DNA of 64,000 nt, from the NCBI GenBank assembly GCA_947568835.1, contig OX387610.1, positions 4,380,001 to 4,444,000 on the forward strand, written 5' to 3'. Origin of the DNA: Protonemura montana. Its lineage: Eukaryota; Arthropoda; Insecta; Plecoptera; Nemouridae. Positions 25,201-40,200 of the stretch are shown in pieces (within the stretch, counting starts at the first letter, position 1; every line of letters starts with the position of its first letter). The translations under genes were made by a program, and so were the position numbers. The notes under the pieces were generated by a model, which saw nothing but the letters and a program-made list of their open reading frames with translations, was not told where the DNA came from and did no database searches.

Positions 25201-28200
25201 GTCAGCGAAGTAGTACGCCTGGCCAAGGGCTGCCGCGTGCTGGGCATGGCCTTGAACCCATGCACTGAACGCCACGTTGGTGAGTCTGGCAATACAGCAC
25301 CTGCTATCATTTAACCGTTTCGTCGATGATTTTTCTTGTTTTTGCGGTTTCTGCACTTTTGTTAAGTTGGGAAGCAAAGTCTTTTTTAAAACTGTAAACC
25401 AATGTTTCCAATGTTTGATTGCAGCGCTGGTGGCCAGCACGGGTAAGCTGGTGTTCGTTGAGTTGGTGCCGGCCAACGCCGCCCCTCCACCCCTCTGGGC
25501 CGAATCACTGGACACGCCCCCTGCCCCCACGGCACCGCCCCCTGGGGAAGGAGATGCCCTTGAGGACCTCTTCGGGCCTCTCACTTGGGTACGAACCAGG
25601 AGCCATGCCTAGAGCAGCCACTTTGGTAACCCTGGTATTACTGTCAGTAACACCGTGCTAACTAGCACCACCATAGCACCAAGCAGTAACTGCGATCTAA
25701 AACGGCAGTATTAATTAGCACCATTTTTAGTGACTAAGATATTTTTGTAATGCATCGTAGCATTGGTTGCTTTGTCCTAATTGCACTGTGATGATCAACT
25801 GAAATCCAGTTCACCTTCTTGATAATGCTACTGTCATATCGCCTCCGTAATACCGATTGCTAGTAGTGCTGGAATCAACAAACTCTAGCTTTGTTGAAAA
25901 GTGGTGCCAAAAATCCGGGTTAAATAATACCACCGGTCGCATTATGTAGCACCATGGTAGCACCGCCAAAAGACCGCTCTAGGTCGGGGTTATATAATAC
26001 CACCGGTCGTATTATGTAGCACCATGGTAGTACCGCCAAAAGACCGCTCTAGGTCGAGGTTATATAATACTACCGGTTGTATTATGTAGCTCCATGGTAG
26101 CACTGCCAAAAGACTGCTCTAGGTCGAGGTTATATAATACTACCGGTTGTATTATGTAGTCCCATGGTATCGCTGCCAAATGGCTGTTCTAGTTTGGGTT
26201 TATATAATACCACCGGTTTCAATTTGGAGCAGTTTCCAGGTCAAAGTGATTACAGAGAGTTCAGGTGACGACCTTCTTAACTTGATTTCTTGCAGGAAGG
26301 CAGTCTCCCGGCACCCTCCCTACGCATGCCTGTTGTGGGCATGCTTTGCGGAGCCGCCGCCCCTCTCACCGCCCTGCGGATGTGCCCCCCGCTGACGACA
26401 CGCAACTGGCTGCGTTACCGCCCCCTAATGGCAGCCGCTACCGCGACGGGAATCGTGCAGATCTACGACATGGCCGCAGGGGTCGTACACAAAGAGCTGG
26501 CGGTACATTCCTGCGTCGTACGCGGTCAGTTGGCTTTATTTGAGTTCATTGCAAAGTGCTGTTTGCCATGTAAAAGCTCTACCCAGAATTGACATACCAA
26601 TAAGCACAAGTACTAGCATATAGACAACAACCTCCTATGCTAGACCATGATATACCCGTGGTAACATAAGATGGCAGGATTGGGAAGCTCTGTCAGGAGA
26701 TTTCAGCATCTCCATGGCTACCAAACGTTAAATCTACCATTGAACCTCCTATGCTAGGTCATGATATACCCGCGGTAACATAAGATAGCAGAATTGAGAA
26801 GCTCTGTCAGGTGATCTCAGCATCTCCATAGCCACCAAAAGTTGAATCTACCATTGAACCTCATATGCTGGGCCATGATATACCCGTGGTAACATAAGAT
26901 AGCAGAATTAAGAAGCTCTGTCAGGCGATCTCAGCATCTCCATGGCTACCAAACGTTAATATAATATTTTTTTGTTTTCAAAGTTGACTACAAAATGGAC
27001 TATATTAATAACTGTCATTTTATTCCTTCTTACACATTCAAACACATCATCGTGCTGGGATTCCAGGCATTGAGTGGACCGGACTGCACAGCTTCCTGTC
27101 TCATGGCCACGCAGCTGTCACCGGGGGGCAACTGTTGGTACGCAACGAACTCATGCTCACCAACACGCTGACGGGAAATTCGGTGCCGTTGAGACTGAAC
27201 AAGGGGGACGAGCCACCCATCGAGATGCTGCGGGTGTCTACTCTTAAGTCAGTACTAGCCAGATCGCAATTACAAACATGAAAACTCCATTCACATGTTC
27301 AAACTCCATGTTTATTTGTTTAAGCAGATTGGCTCAACATGCCTGATAGTGTCTGAGTTCCTTAACTTTGCATGTCCAAAACTTGATGTGATACTGATTT
27401 GTTTTCTTTTAATCACTCTTTGTAACTTTTTTCCATCTTTGATAATTTCTGAGCCAGTTTCAGTCGGTTTCATACTCTTTACCAAAATCCCTATATGCCT
27501 TAATTCTTTTTCTTCGTGTTTTTTTTAAACTTGTGGCCGTTCTAGCACATACATTTTGCCTCCTTTAATCTTTAACCCTCCGTTCACTCCATTCTGTTTG
27601 TGAAAGATTTCACTCCATTCTGAAAGATTTGTTTATTTACATAATTAACTCTTTCATTTCTCTTGTACTTTTTCCCAATTCTTTGATTCTACTACATTTC
27701 AATATTTCTAATAACTAATAGTAATAAGCTACTTATTTCTTTGACAGCTTACTATTTCTCATTTTATCCTTTTAATATTTCTAGTTCCTCTTACTCTTCT
27801 TTCTCCTCCTCCTTCCTATTCTTCGTATTCATTTTGTTCTTCTTTGAGAAAGACTTAAGAAGCTTGTCTGTTTTTTTTTTTGTTTGTTTTTTGTAAGTCG
27901 TTAGCAGCCTTATGGCTGTTTTGATTTGATTTTGTAACATATTTTCAACTCAGATGGTCGAATCTCAAGCTATTTTCAAAGCAAACTTGACAATTTGCTC
28001 GGCAAGTTTTCACCTGTGTTCTAACATTGCAGGCAGTACTTCATCGTGATACAAAAGGACGGCCCATTTGAGTTGTGGGATCTACGCAAGCTTTGCATGC
28101 TTCGTACGATGCCCAAGAAGTTTCCAAACGTCGTTGCCTTGGTGAGTGGAACCCAGGGACCGTTGAAAGACCTTGTCAAGTAGTTCCATATGTTTAGCAT

Positions 28201-31200
28201 TTTTAAGTTGCGGTGCCTATGGTGTAGCTCTAGTTTTTCTCTCACGAGAGGACGTTTTTGGCTATAAATTTAGATTATGTAGATTTATTTAGGGAAAGTT
28301 TGGTTGTGGAATATAGTTCATTTTCTAGTCTGGTATCAGTTGCTGGTGACTCGACATCAGAATAGCATGTGATGAAACTAACCTGACTTCTAATGGCAAA
28401 GCAACCTGTTTCCAGAAAGTCAACTTCTATTATGTAGGTACCAAATTCTTCCTGATAAAGAAGGAAAATATGAAAATTTTGGTTCATTCATTTTCAGTTC
28501 TTTATTCTTGACTCATCATTTCAGAATAAGTAGAGCGATATTTAAACCGCTGACGTGGGATAAAAACTCGTGAGATGGAGCGATTTAAATTGCTGCTTTT
28601 AATCTTGTATTATATATCATTTCTCCCTAAACTGAAAGGAAAGTCACCTCACTCTAGGCCACCAGCGAATAATGTTCATCTTATACTAAAAAAAAAAAAA
28701 AGTTTAATTTTTGGCACCAGAAAATGAAAATGCAAAGAACAGGGCAGCTTTTTACTCAAAAAAATAGGACCATGCAAAAAAGATAGATGAAATAAACAGA
28801 GTCTTCTGCTAAACCGTGATCTGACGATTGCTGCGCAGGAATGGTCACCGATACACAACCTGAAGTCGAGCAAGAAGCGCACCTCGGCGCTGGCGTCGGA
28901 CTCCGAAGTCGGCGCAGGCGATGGCGCAAGCGACGGCACAGACCGTTTGCTGTCAACACGCGAGCACTTTGTGTTCAGCGACGTGGAGAGCCAACTCTAC
29001 CACTTCTCTGTCGAAGGTAGGGCTGGCAAAAGCGTATAATAGTACCACCACAGCATATATGTTATCTGTCTCCGCAAAAAACGACCTCGCAACGTTACCG
29101 TGCAGCTTTACTTGAGCTAGCTGGATCCTATGCTCTATCCAGGTTATTTGTGATCAGCTGGCTAGATCTTATGCTCTTTCCAGGTTATTTGAGATCAGCT
29201 GGCTGGATCCTATGCTCTATCCAGGTTATTTGAGATCAGTTGGCTGGATCCTATGCTCTATCCAGGTTATTTGAGATTAGCTGGCTCGATCCTATGCTCT
29301 ATCCAGGTTATTTGAGATTAGCTGGCTAGATCCTATGTTCTATCCAGGTTATTTGAGATCAGCTGGGTGGATCCAATGCTATATCCAGGTTATTTGATAT
29401 CAGCTGGGTGGATCCAATGCTCTATCCAGGTTATTTGAGATCAGCTGGCTGGATCCTATGCTAGACCTACGTATTTAATAACATTGGCTTGTTTGGTTGT
29501 AGGCAATACATTTCGCGATGGCATCAAGATCCCGCCCGAGGCTGGAGTTGGTGCTGTGACGTGCCTGGCGTTCAAGAACGACCAGATTGTGCAGGCCGAC
29601 GCTGACGGCTCGCTCAACATGTGGGACCTTCGTGCTCGCACGTCACGCAACGTCAATACAGGGCGTGGTGCGGTAAGCACGCTTTACAACACGCAGGCAA
29701 TGTCATGTGCCCGGTGTTAAATAAATTGTCAATAGCTTTGGATAAGCAGTGTCAGAGTTGACTGTGACTTTTGAGTTGAGTCTTAAGCTGGTAGATCTCC
29801 GGCAGATATTGTGAAACCGATCGTTAGTCTGATGTTGGTGAAATCAGACATAAAAACATCGGTCACAGGCAAAAACAAATTTTTCGTCTGAAAATTCATT
29901 TTTGGAAGGCTTGAGTGGTTGAAAAATAACAGTATAAATTCAGCTCTTTGGCCAAAAACTGGCAATATTGATAAATATTTCTTGGGGCTTGGAGAAAAGA
30001 GTATTTAACGGTCTATTTTACCAAAGTCATTGAAAAAGCTTTTAAACGACCTTTAGGGGTGATTTTAATGGGGACAGTAATTTGCTTCAACTATGATATT
30101 TTAATAATTTAAAACCAAAAAATTGAGACTACACTAAAAAAAACCAGGAAGGTTGTTTTAACAATCTGTTTTCTTCAAAACGAAATATTGGGTGACATGA
30201 TTATACACGCAGAGCATCGATAGGACCTCTTACTTTGACCTCCAAATGACAGTTTAAAAGTGAAATCCTCATCCTTCCAGGTTCAAATATTAAACGGCGA
30301 TTAGGGGAGACAGAAATCAGTGACGGCTGTGAAAAGATTTTTTTTTATGTGGCAGGACAAAGCCTTCCTGAACCGTCATCAAATTCAAAATGAAATTAAT
30401 ATTTTTTTGTTTATTTGTCTAAATATCCTTAATCCAATATTTTGTAAATGTTGGCTAAACAGGTTATATCAATTTTTCCCCTAGATCAAGAAGATGCGTT
30501 TTGCTCCTGGCAAGGGCAACCTGAAGCTGCTGATCCTGTACAACGATGGTGTAGACGTCGTGGACCTCAAGCACCACTTCGATCGCATTGCACAGCTGCG
30601 TACTCCCAAGGACATGGTCAAGGTCGGTAGCGTACAATGAGTTCTGAAGCACCTAATTAAGACAGCATTATGAAAATAACTATTTAAACTGAGTTTCGAA
30701 TGCAAAGTAAAGAACAACCAATTTTTGCCGACGTTTCGCAACGTGTACTTGTTACCTTATCAAGGGTGAAAGCAGTAAGCAGCTTTAAGAAAACCAAAAT
30801 AACGATAGCATCTTCGCTGCCACAGTCCTAGGTTTGAACCCATAAGAAAGCTCTCGGAATTACCAGCTAGCTACTGGTTTCAATGGTTATCCATCGAGGT
30901 AAAACTCGGATATTTAATTATAGGTGAGGTGAAATGAAGACAGTCAAATTAGTTGTAAGTTCAGATAGTAATTTGTAATTTGTAATTTCAGTTCTTTATT
31001 GTTTATGGCTCTTTTGCCTTTTTACAATATATTTACCGTACATTACATTATTTATTCATTTATTTATATTCATTTATTATAATAACTCGCATTGTTTAGA
31101 TGTCGTTCTACTGGCACAAGGTCCAAGCTTGGAATGTCCTGGCCTTCAATATCAGGCACCCTAGAGAATGGCAATGTCCAAGTTGTATACCCTTCAAACA

Positions 31201-34200
31201 CCAACTGGTTTCCTATTTGGTGCAGAGTAAAGGTGGCTAGGTCACTGACCAATGGAGCAGAATTTAGAAAGGGTTTGATTTTATGAAATATTCCAAAGAT
31301 TCTTAATATAAAAAACCGTTTAAGGTTTAATAGTAATTGGCTCTAGTACCTGACCAACTGAGAATGTGATTTTCATGGCTATCTGAGTTGGGTCTTCTGC
31401 TTTATGAACTTAATAAATGAATACTTCATACTTTACGTAAGAAAATCTTCAGGAATAATAATGAGAATGAAGCCTTCCTGTTTGAGCATGGATAGCGTAG
31501 AGAATGAGCCCCATATGCTGAGTATATGAGTATTGAGTCCCGGTTTTCTGTTTTTGCAGATCCTTGACATCGACTGGGCTGCCTCAGACAAACCGGTGCT
31601 GGCAACACAAGACGGATGTCTGCGCATCATGGACATGGGCCTCACCTCAAGCTCCTCCCCCATCGGAGATTACGAGTTCCAAGGTACACCTGTCTAATGA
31701 TGAAACATGCACAGATATTACTTCCTTTTGGGGCAAAAACTAACACAAGTAAAGTTTACACAGATATTACATTCTTATGAGGCAAAGTCTACTACGGATA
31801 AAGTTTACACAGCAACCCTATCCTTGAAAGGCAATAGATACACACCAAATCCTGAGAGGGTGCTAACTTTTTCAAAACAATAAGATACTTTGCATTTGGC
31901 AAAAATAGCAAACTATGTAATAATGTATAAAAACAGAGCTTGGTGTGTTTCAGAGCCCGTTTTCTGCCCAGCGTTGCTTGCTCCGCCAACTGCGGAGCTG
32001 CTTCAGCTGTTATTGTCATGGCAACCAACGCAGGAACATTACAGCCTGGTATTTAGTCTCGCAGATGGATTCACCAGCGATCAGCTGCATGGTAATCATT
32101 TTTGTTGTTTGATATAAAAGACAGTCCTTGTGCTGGTATCTTCTCTCACAGGCTAGACTGTAGCAATTCTGGGGACAGTACTTGTGCTGGTATCTTCTCT
32201 CACAGGCTAGACTGTAGCAATTCAGGGGACAGTACTTGTGCTGGTATCTTCTCTCACGGGCTTGACTGTAGCAATGCAGGGGACAGTCCTTGTGCTGGTA
32301 TCTTCTCTCATGGGCTAGACTGTAGCAATGCAGGGGACAGTCCTTGTGCTGGTATCTTCTCTCATGGGCTAGACTGTAGCAATGCAGGGGACAGTTCCTG
32401 TGTTGGTATCTTCTCTCATGGGCTAGACTGTAGCAATGCAGGGGACAGTCCTTGTGCTGGTATCTTCTCTCATGGGCTAGACTGTAGCAATGCAGGGGAC
32501 AGTCCTTGTGCTGGTATCTTCTCTCATGGGCTAGACTGTAGCAATGCAGGGACAGTCCTTGAGCTGATATCATCTCTCACAGGCTAGGCTGCAGTTATTA
32601 TAAATCTTCCCTAAGAAACTACCCCCCCCCCCCCCCCTTCTTTCAGCTGTAGAGCAGCAGCTCAGTCAACTGGACGACTCTCAGCGCCAAGCGTTCGTTT
32701 GCGCCAACCTTGGCACGGCCCGGCGCAGCCTGCTGGCGGCGCGGCTTATGGGTGATGCCCCCGGTGCTGAATTCTGGGGAATTGCACTTTACTATCTACG
32801 AGCGGCAAAGGAGGTGCCGTTCGCGGCCAAACCTGCCGATCGGTAAGTCATTGATGAGAGATAATCGATGATAAGGTATTGAGTGATTGTTTGCTAATAG
32901 CAGCTGGTTGGATCTTGTGAGATAGATTCTTTTGCAAGTAATTTACTTATTCCATACCTTTACATTTCATGGAAAAAGGATTCCAAGAGCCTGGATATTT
33001 GTTGCGGTGAAGAAGGAAAGAGAGAAATGTGCCAGAGAAGAAAATTGACATCGCATAGTGAACTTATCAGAAATTTGTAGACACGCCGAGAATTTAGACA
33101 TTTAGAAGACTTGCCTTCAAAGGCAATGACAAATGTCATTGTTAGAGATCTCATCAACACGGCACTTTGCTAAAATGTAGAAATTCTTGGGAATTTTAGA
33201 AATTTCTCGATAAGTGCACCATGTGACACCAATTTACTTTATTTGGATGAAATCTTATTCATCCTATATGAATCCATCGTCAAATTGGAGTTATTCGAGT
33301 TTGACAGGTTGTGACGTGATATAGCGTCACTAGAATCAGAGTGACTGTGAGTATTCACAGCCTCATGGTTCTACTCCTTGGAGAACTGTCATTCTCATCA
33401 AATAGACTAAAATCGTCTCAAAAAGCCAGTGTCCAAATAGCTAAATGGGTTAGAGCAACACCCGCGATAGGTGGAGATCGGGGTTCGAGTCCGCGTTTGG
33501 GCATCGAATTTTTGAGACGGTTATAGTGTTGTTAATGATAAAATACCAATTTTCTTCTTCGGTAAGTTGCGGTTTTTCTCTCTTTCCTTCTCCACCACAA
33601 ATATCTAGCCTCTTGGCACTTTATTTCCATTAGAGAAATAGTGACTTTCGTGCAAAAGAATCTATCTCACAAAAACAATTATACTGCTGAAAAGTTGTCA
33701 GGGTCATTTATCGCACTCAATTTCTACGGCAAGAAGTTGCATTTCCTGCTTTCACCAAGGGGACCACTGGCCTAACGTCCCTTCCGAAGGACGGTACAAC
33801 GCGAACAACGGGATTCCTCCACAAATCCATGCTGTCGAGAGGTTGATAAGCAAGGCGAGTGAAGTTGCTGTACTAACTTTCATCCCTCTAGCCTCTCTCC
33901 CGAACAGAACTGTTCATGTGTATGATGGTCACCCATCCAATACCTGACCCAGCGCAGTGTTGCTTAACTTTGGTGATGTCACTAGAACCTTTGTTTCCAA
34001 CTTGCCAATCCTGTAATTTTGAATGCTAAGAGAATTCTTAGTTACTCACCTTGTGTTTTCCACAAAACAGTTCAAACCAGCAAGATTTGGATTTGCAAGA
34101 TTTGGTTGGATAGGGATTTGGATTTGAAGCAATCTAGGGAAAATGTGCAACTTGAATACAAACCTACCGAACTACCCAGGCACACAGACTTAAGTCTTGC

Positions 34201-37200
34201 ATGGTGGGATAAGGGATCCGCAGAACGAGAAAAGGTCAGGGCACCAATACTTTTGCCCAGTTTTACTATTTTTGTTAACTCCTTGATAAAGTGGAAGTTT
34301 TATCAATTGCCATGGCAACTACCAATTACAGGCAGTAAAAGTCAGCTGTTTCTGAGAGTTAAAAGCTCAACTCTGGAAAATATTTTAATACCGAGCCTTA
34401 GCCACTCGCAATGTGCGTGTCCTAAGTAATCAGGAGGTCCCCAGTTTGTAACCCGGTTCTGTTTCAAGCTGAGTCCCTATTGTTTCCGGTCAGCCTGGCC
34501 CCGCTTGACACCGGACGCGACGTGTTCGCGGACGGCGTGTGGTTCACCCGGCGGCAACTAGAGCGAGCCGGCGTGCACGAATCCAAGCGCCGAGACCACG
34601 CCCAGACGCGGCGGGTCGTAGAACAGCTGGTGTTGCTCGGGGAATCTGATCGCGCCGTGCGTCTTCTGCTCGAGACCGACATCGCACACCCAGCTTACTA
34701 TGCAGACGCAGTCAAGTGAGTTTGTCTTTGCACGAGTTTCACATTTGTAAGGTTTTACTCGTGTGTTGATAGATATGTGGCTTGATAGAAAATTGAAACG
34801 GCAGTCAAGTGAGTGCCGTAAGAAAACACACGAAAACATGTGTCACATGGAAAGGAAAATGATAAATAAACATGTAAAATAGGGTCGTTAGGTTTACTGG
34901 TGTATCCTGAGTCCAGTACTGTCAAATTGACTTTTTGGAATAGAGATTCTGACCAATCAACTACTTGACCTACGAAAATTCGTTATATTTTTCTACAACT
35001 AAGACTCAATTTTTACTGTTGGGATGTTTCAGATGTTTCATTAAATACTACAAATGCGTGATTGACGATTGTTCAAAGGGTTTAATCAAGTTTAATACTC
35101 TTCACACCTACTATTGTGCAATGGCAATAAACAAGGATAAAGTGAGCTTGGGGCTTATTGGTTAAGTCAGAATTTTAGCCCAAATGTTTAACGCCCTGAC
35201 ATTGGGATAATGTTAAAATGTTTTAAATTTTTCTTGTCCATGTGGACTGGTATTTCTTTCGGTCAATACCTAAAATTTCACAATATTTTCTTATTACTTC
35301 ACATTTTAAAGCATCGTTACTAAAATCGACACTAAATACAAAACAAAATTACCTGACAAGATTCTAACCTTCAAAACTATTGACAAATAAACAAAGGAAT
35401 TTCATTATTAGGATAATAATTAATGCCCAAACGTGGACTCAAACCCCTATCTTCACCTGCAGCAAGTGTATCTCTAGCCCACTGAGTTTCGAACCCATTG
35501 AGAGAAAGTAAGTTGTAAGTAAGTACTTACTTATTTAAGTAAGTAGTTCAATTGGTTAAAGCAACACCCGCAATAGGTGAAGATCGGGTTTGTGTAATTG
35601 TTTGGGCATCAATTTTTAAGAGGGTAGTAGTGTTCCTAATAAAAAAATACCCCGTGCATTGCTAGTGTTTGCAATTTAAATCAGATTTCACAAATAAAAT
35701 AATCTCGGGCAGAATAAAACTAGTTTTTCAAAATTTTATCTTCCACCGTTTATGCACAGAAGCCAAAAACACAGTTTTAAGTTTACTCACCTGGATTATG
35801 GGGAGGTTATGTTCTGAATTACGTCGCCCGATTTAGACTTTCAACTTGGGCACAGAATACACACTCCAGAGCATAGAAAACATGGGCACATAGCATGGTA
35901 TCCTCACCAAATCAGCAAATCAGTTTAGAATGAGAATAAATGCCAATAAGGAAAATGTTAAAGATGGGTAGAGAGAGGCTAGAAAAAATCTACAAAAACT
36001 GCACAAGATAAATGAGTAATGACTATTGTCAAAAATTAATACATATGTTGCGAGTAAGTGCCAAATAGCATGTCATGCTCATTCCTGTTGGTTGCAATTT
36101 CAAAGACGGACACAAAGATATGTCACAAAGATGGTATGAAATCAAATTGCCATGGAATATTAGCATACAATTAAATTACAATGCTTAAAAAAGAACTAAT
36201 TGATTCACAATATTAGACAGAACAGGAAACAGAAATCGGAGTTTTGATTATACCTGAGATTCTCACATTGTTGTATATTATTGTTGTAATATTGAAGGAC
36301 ATAGTGCAGCATTACTCATTTGCATAAAAGAGAACACTTTAATGTTTTTATAAATAAATAATTAGTAATGTATAACCAAGATTACAAGAAGGCAAGGAGA
36401 CATCAATTTTTGGATTTCTCAAGTTCAATTTTTCAATTTATAGGCAAGGTCACTAGAAGCAAATGCCATAAAATAAATAAGTTTGTTACCACTGAGGTAT
36501 ATAAAGTTGAAATTTGACCACTTGTTCGGAACACCACAGGAGGCACTCGCTGTAAAATACCATCGAGATACCAACCCGAGAACAACCCCTACAAAATTAC
36601 CAAAGTCAAAATTTGACAAAAAAAATCAAAATGTTTTTCTTAAGTACAGCAAATGCAGATTAATCAAATGACTTCTAATACCTCTCAGGTACATCACAAA
36701 ATGTGGTTTGCAAGAATAGATATAAAATGTCCTAACTTTTGTGTTTTTGCACGAAAAGGGAATGCTCACATTTTGCAAGATGCATTTTTGGTTTCAGCAA
36801 ATGTTTTTTCGTACCATTCGCAAGTCCGCCTCTTAGGCTCTTAGGAAAAAATTAAAAGATCTCAAAACTTATATTCGACAGCACATATTTGTCCAAGGGA
36901 GAGGCGAGTGAGTAGCAACTTAAATGCGTTTCCTGCGTATTTTTAGACCTGCTTTAATCCGCTCCCAAACCAATAAATCTGTCACATTTTTTTACACCTC
37001 TTAACACAACTATTTTATTCGTATCTCCTGAACTTCCAATTTTCAATTTTTGACCCAAATCGCGAGTTTTTAATTTGTTATCGACTTGCCGTAAAATAAA
37101 CACTAAATAATGAATAAATAAATAAATAGGGGATGAATCACCCCCTTTATATATGTAAGATGTCGAGACTAGGCAATTTTTGTTTGCAAAGCGAGCTAGG

Positions 37201-40200
37201 AGAAGGAACATGGGATTTCTAACATAAGAGCCTCGTAAGCAACGACATAACTTTTACAAGAAACTTCCTTTGCACAAATTCGATATTTTAAAACTTTTGA
37301 GCCAGTGTGCATTTCCTTTTTTTGAATTAGGTTACTCTTTTATTTGTACTATTGTTAGCTAAATACTTCAAAGCACATTTTTTATGGACAGCTAGATGGC
37401 GCTTGAGACTCTCTTTAACAGCAAATTCCTTTGCACAATTTTCACATTTGTGAGGTTTTAATCCTGAGTGGAAGGAAGCCGTGTGATCCAAGAGTCGATA
37501 CTTGCGAGAAAATTCCTTTGAACATGTTTCACATTTGTACGGTTTTAATCCAGTGTGCACAACCATGTGAGCTTTGAGATTACGTTTTGATGCAAAATCA
37601 TTCCCACAAGCGTTACATTTATGAGCTTTTACTCCAGTGTGGACTGTCATGTGGTCCGTTAGATTACTTTGGCAAGAAAATTCCTTCGCACAATTTTGAC
37701 ATTTATAGTTTTTCAATTTAGTGTGCACAGCCATGTGAATTTTGAGAGGAGTTTTTGAGTGAAAAGAAGCCACGTGATCCAAGAGTCCTCTCTTGAAAGA
37801 AAATTCCTTCAAACATGTTTCACATTTGTACGGTTTCAATCTAGTGTGCAAAGCCATGTGAGTTGTGAGATTACTTTTCGATACGAAATCCTTCCCACAA
37901 GAGTTACATTTGTGAGCTTTTACTCCAGTGTGGACTGTCATGTGAGCCCTGAGATGACTCTTGCAAGAAAATCCCTTTGCACAATTTTGACAGTTATATT
38001 GTTTCAATCCAGTGTGCACAGCCATGTGAATTTTAAGATAATTTTTCAATGCAAATTGCTTCCCACAAGCATTACATTTGTGTGCTTTTACTCCAGTGTG
38101 GATTGTCATGTGAGCCGTGAGGTTACCCTTATGAGTAAAGTCCTTCCCACAAGTTTCACATTTCAACAGTTTAGATCCTGTGTGAACTGTAATGCGAGAC
38201 TTGACGTGACTCTTTCGAGCAAATTCCTTTGCACAGGTGTCCTTTCCGTTAAAACTTTTTTTGCAGATTGTGCCATGATATGCAGGGTAGTCGTTTTGGT
38301 TGTTAAATTTCCTGGCGCAAATTTTTCCTGTGTTTGGTTTCGAGTGCAGGTTTGAATGCAAGTGGGCATCCAACCCACTCTTGGTGGCAAATAGCTTCTG
38401 GCATGAGTCACAATCAAAAAGATTCATCGACAAGGGCATTTCAAGGGCATACAGTGAGGGCACCAGACATTTCACACAGTCACTTGCTTCATGCACCATT
38501 AAACACTTTCTGTCACTGAAATTAGACAGGCACACTTTGCACTGAAACAAATCTGTGCCACACGCAGGTCTCTCTGGCTTTTCTTCGTCCCCAGAATCTG
38601 TGAAAGATAAAACAGACTTACACATTGCGTCAGCCATACTTTGAGAAGAACAACAAATTATTCAACAAATAAATGCATTAATCACACATGATGCAGAGAC
38701 TGAATAAGGAATGTAATTACTGAACAAGCAGTTTACCTTCAGCACGTGCAGCTGCTGTCAGTAAGTGACATAAGATTGCAGTCAGTTGTGTTGATGTACT
38801 TGAGATTCATTTGCCAAAAATTATATTTCATTTAATTCCTCTTAATACAAGCAATGCTGCTACCAAATGTGAGACACAAATTTTACAGCAAACTCTTAAA
38901 AGTTTTCCATATTCCAGCAAATTTCTTGGGAAAAAAAGTAGGCACACCCAGGTATACCCAGGACTAAACCACTGGTTGCAACAGAACAAATGCAGGTCTA
39001 CTGATATCTATCCCGGATGCCTTGAACATTGGTTCTTCAAATTAGAGAAACTAACTTGCATCAGAGCCCGCGACTAAAAATTCAACAAAAAAAATGTCTT
39101 AGACATTTTAATGCGTCTATTTAAATTGGATAAAAATGTTCAGCTTAATGCAGAAACCAACTTGCCCCAGCAAATAGTCGTTAATGAGATAACACTTAAT
39201 TTTTAATTGATAGTAAATAAACTGGATTACAGTACCCTGGCGCACTCGGGCAGCCAGTCATAACGTCATCAAGACCACAAAATCGAATGAGCTTGCACTT
39301 ACTGTAGAGCACTTCATTGTGAGACCCGGGATGGGTTGACAATTCTGGTTTCACATCAGCCATTAGACAGGGATCTGGTGCTGCAAAATAATTAATGGAT
39401 TGGCATAGCAAGTAAAGTAGACTTATGCTGACTTATAAATTAAAAAAAGAAACTCTATCTAGTGAACAAACTTCTATGAAATATAAAAAGCATGTATATT
39501 TTTTTAAGTTGACCATGCCTAAAATGTAGATGGTTTGAGGTCATTAGGTTGCAAAACTCATTGAATTGGAAAGAATTCTCCAGTCACACACTATAACTAA
39601 TAACTAATAACTAACACAACCAATGAATCATTTCTGTAAGCATGCTTTCATAAAGCACTTAAGATGTCAATACACAAAAAAGAGGGGGTTTGAACACAGA
39701 TTAGAACTACAGGTCGATAAGTATACAAAGACTCGTGTCCAAAACTTATGAAAAATTAACGGGAGATAGAACAGGAGGTTTACTCGATTTAGAAACATCA
39801 ACTTAAACTGCTCTGTATAAGTTCATTTAGGTCCAGTATTACAATGTTACATAATTATAATTACATTACATACAACGACATAACTGGGAGTTAAAGGACT
39901 TATACATGTCGTGTGGATCAAAGATCAGACAACAAATTACACTACTCAAATGAAATCATAATCAAAGTAGGTTTCCCCCAAGACAGGAAAATTGCACCCA
40001 TAGTATACCAGCAACTTTTTAATGACAAGAACAAATGTCCCATCAGGAAGTCACTTTGTTTTGGTAGAGTACACCACATCGTGGACAAGTGGCTTAGGCA
40101 ATGGAGGAACCAAAATAAAACTAGAATCAACATTCGATAGCCATAAAATTAAAATAAAGCAGTTTTTACTTACTGAAGAGGTCTTCTTGCTCAACCTTGG

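Noticed and set aside
32016-32587. Long open frames on both strands (161 and 185 codons) with an 18-residue repeat
   Set aside because: They are produced by a 54-bp minisatellite whose unit is a multiple of three. They lie within a WDR11 intron and have no splice or homology support.
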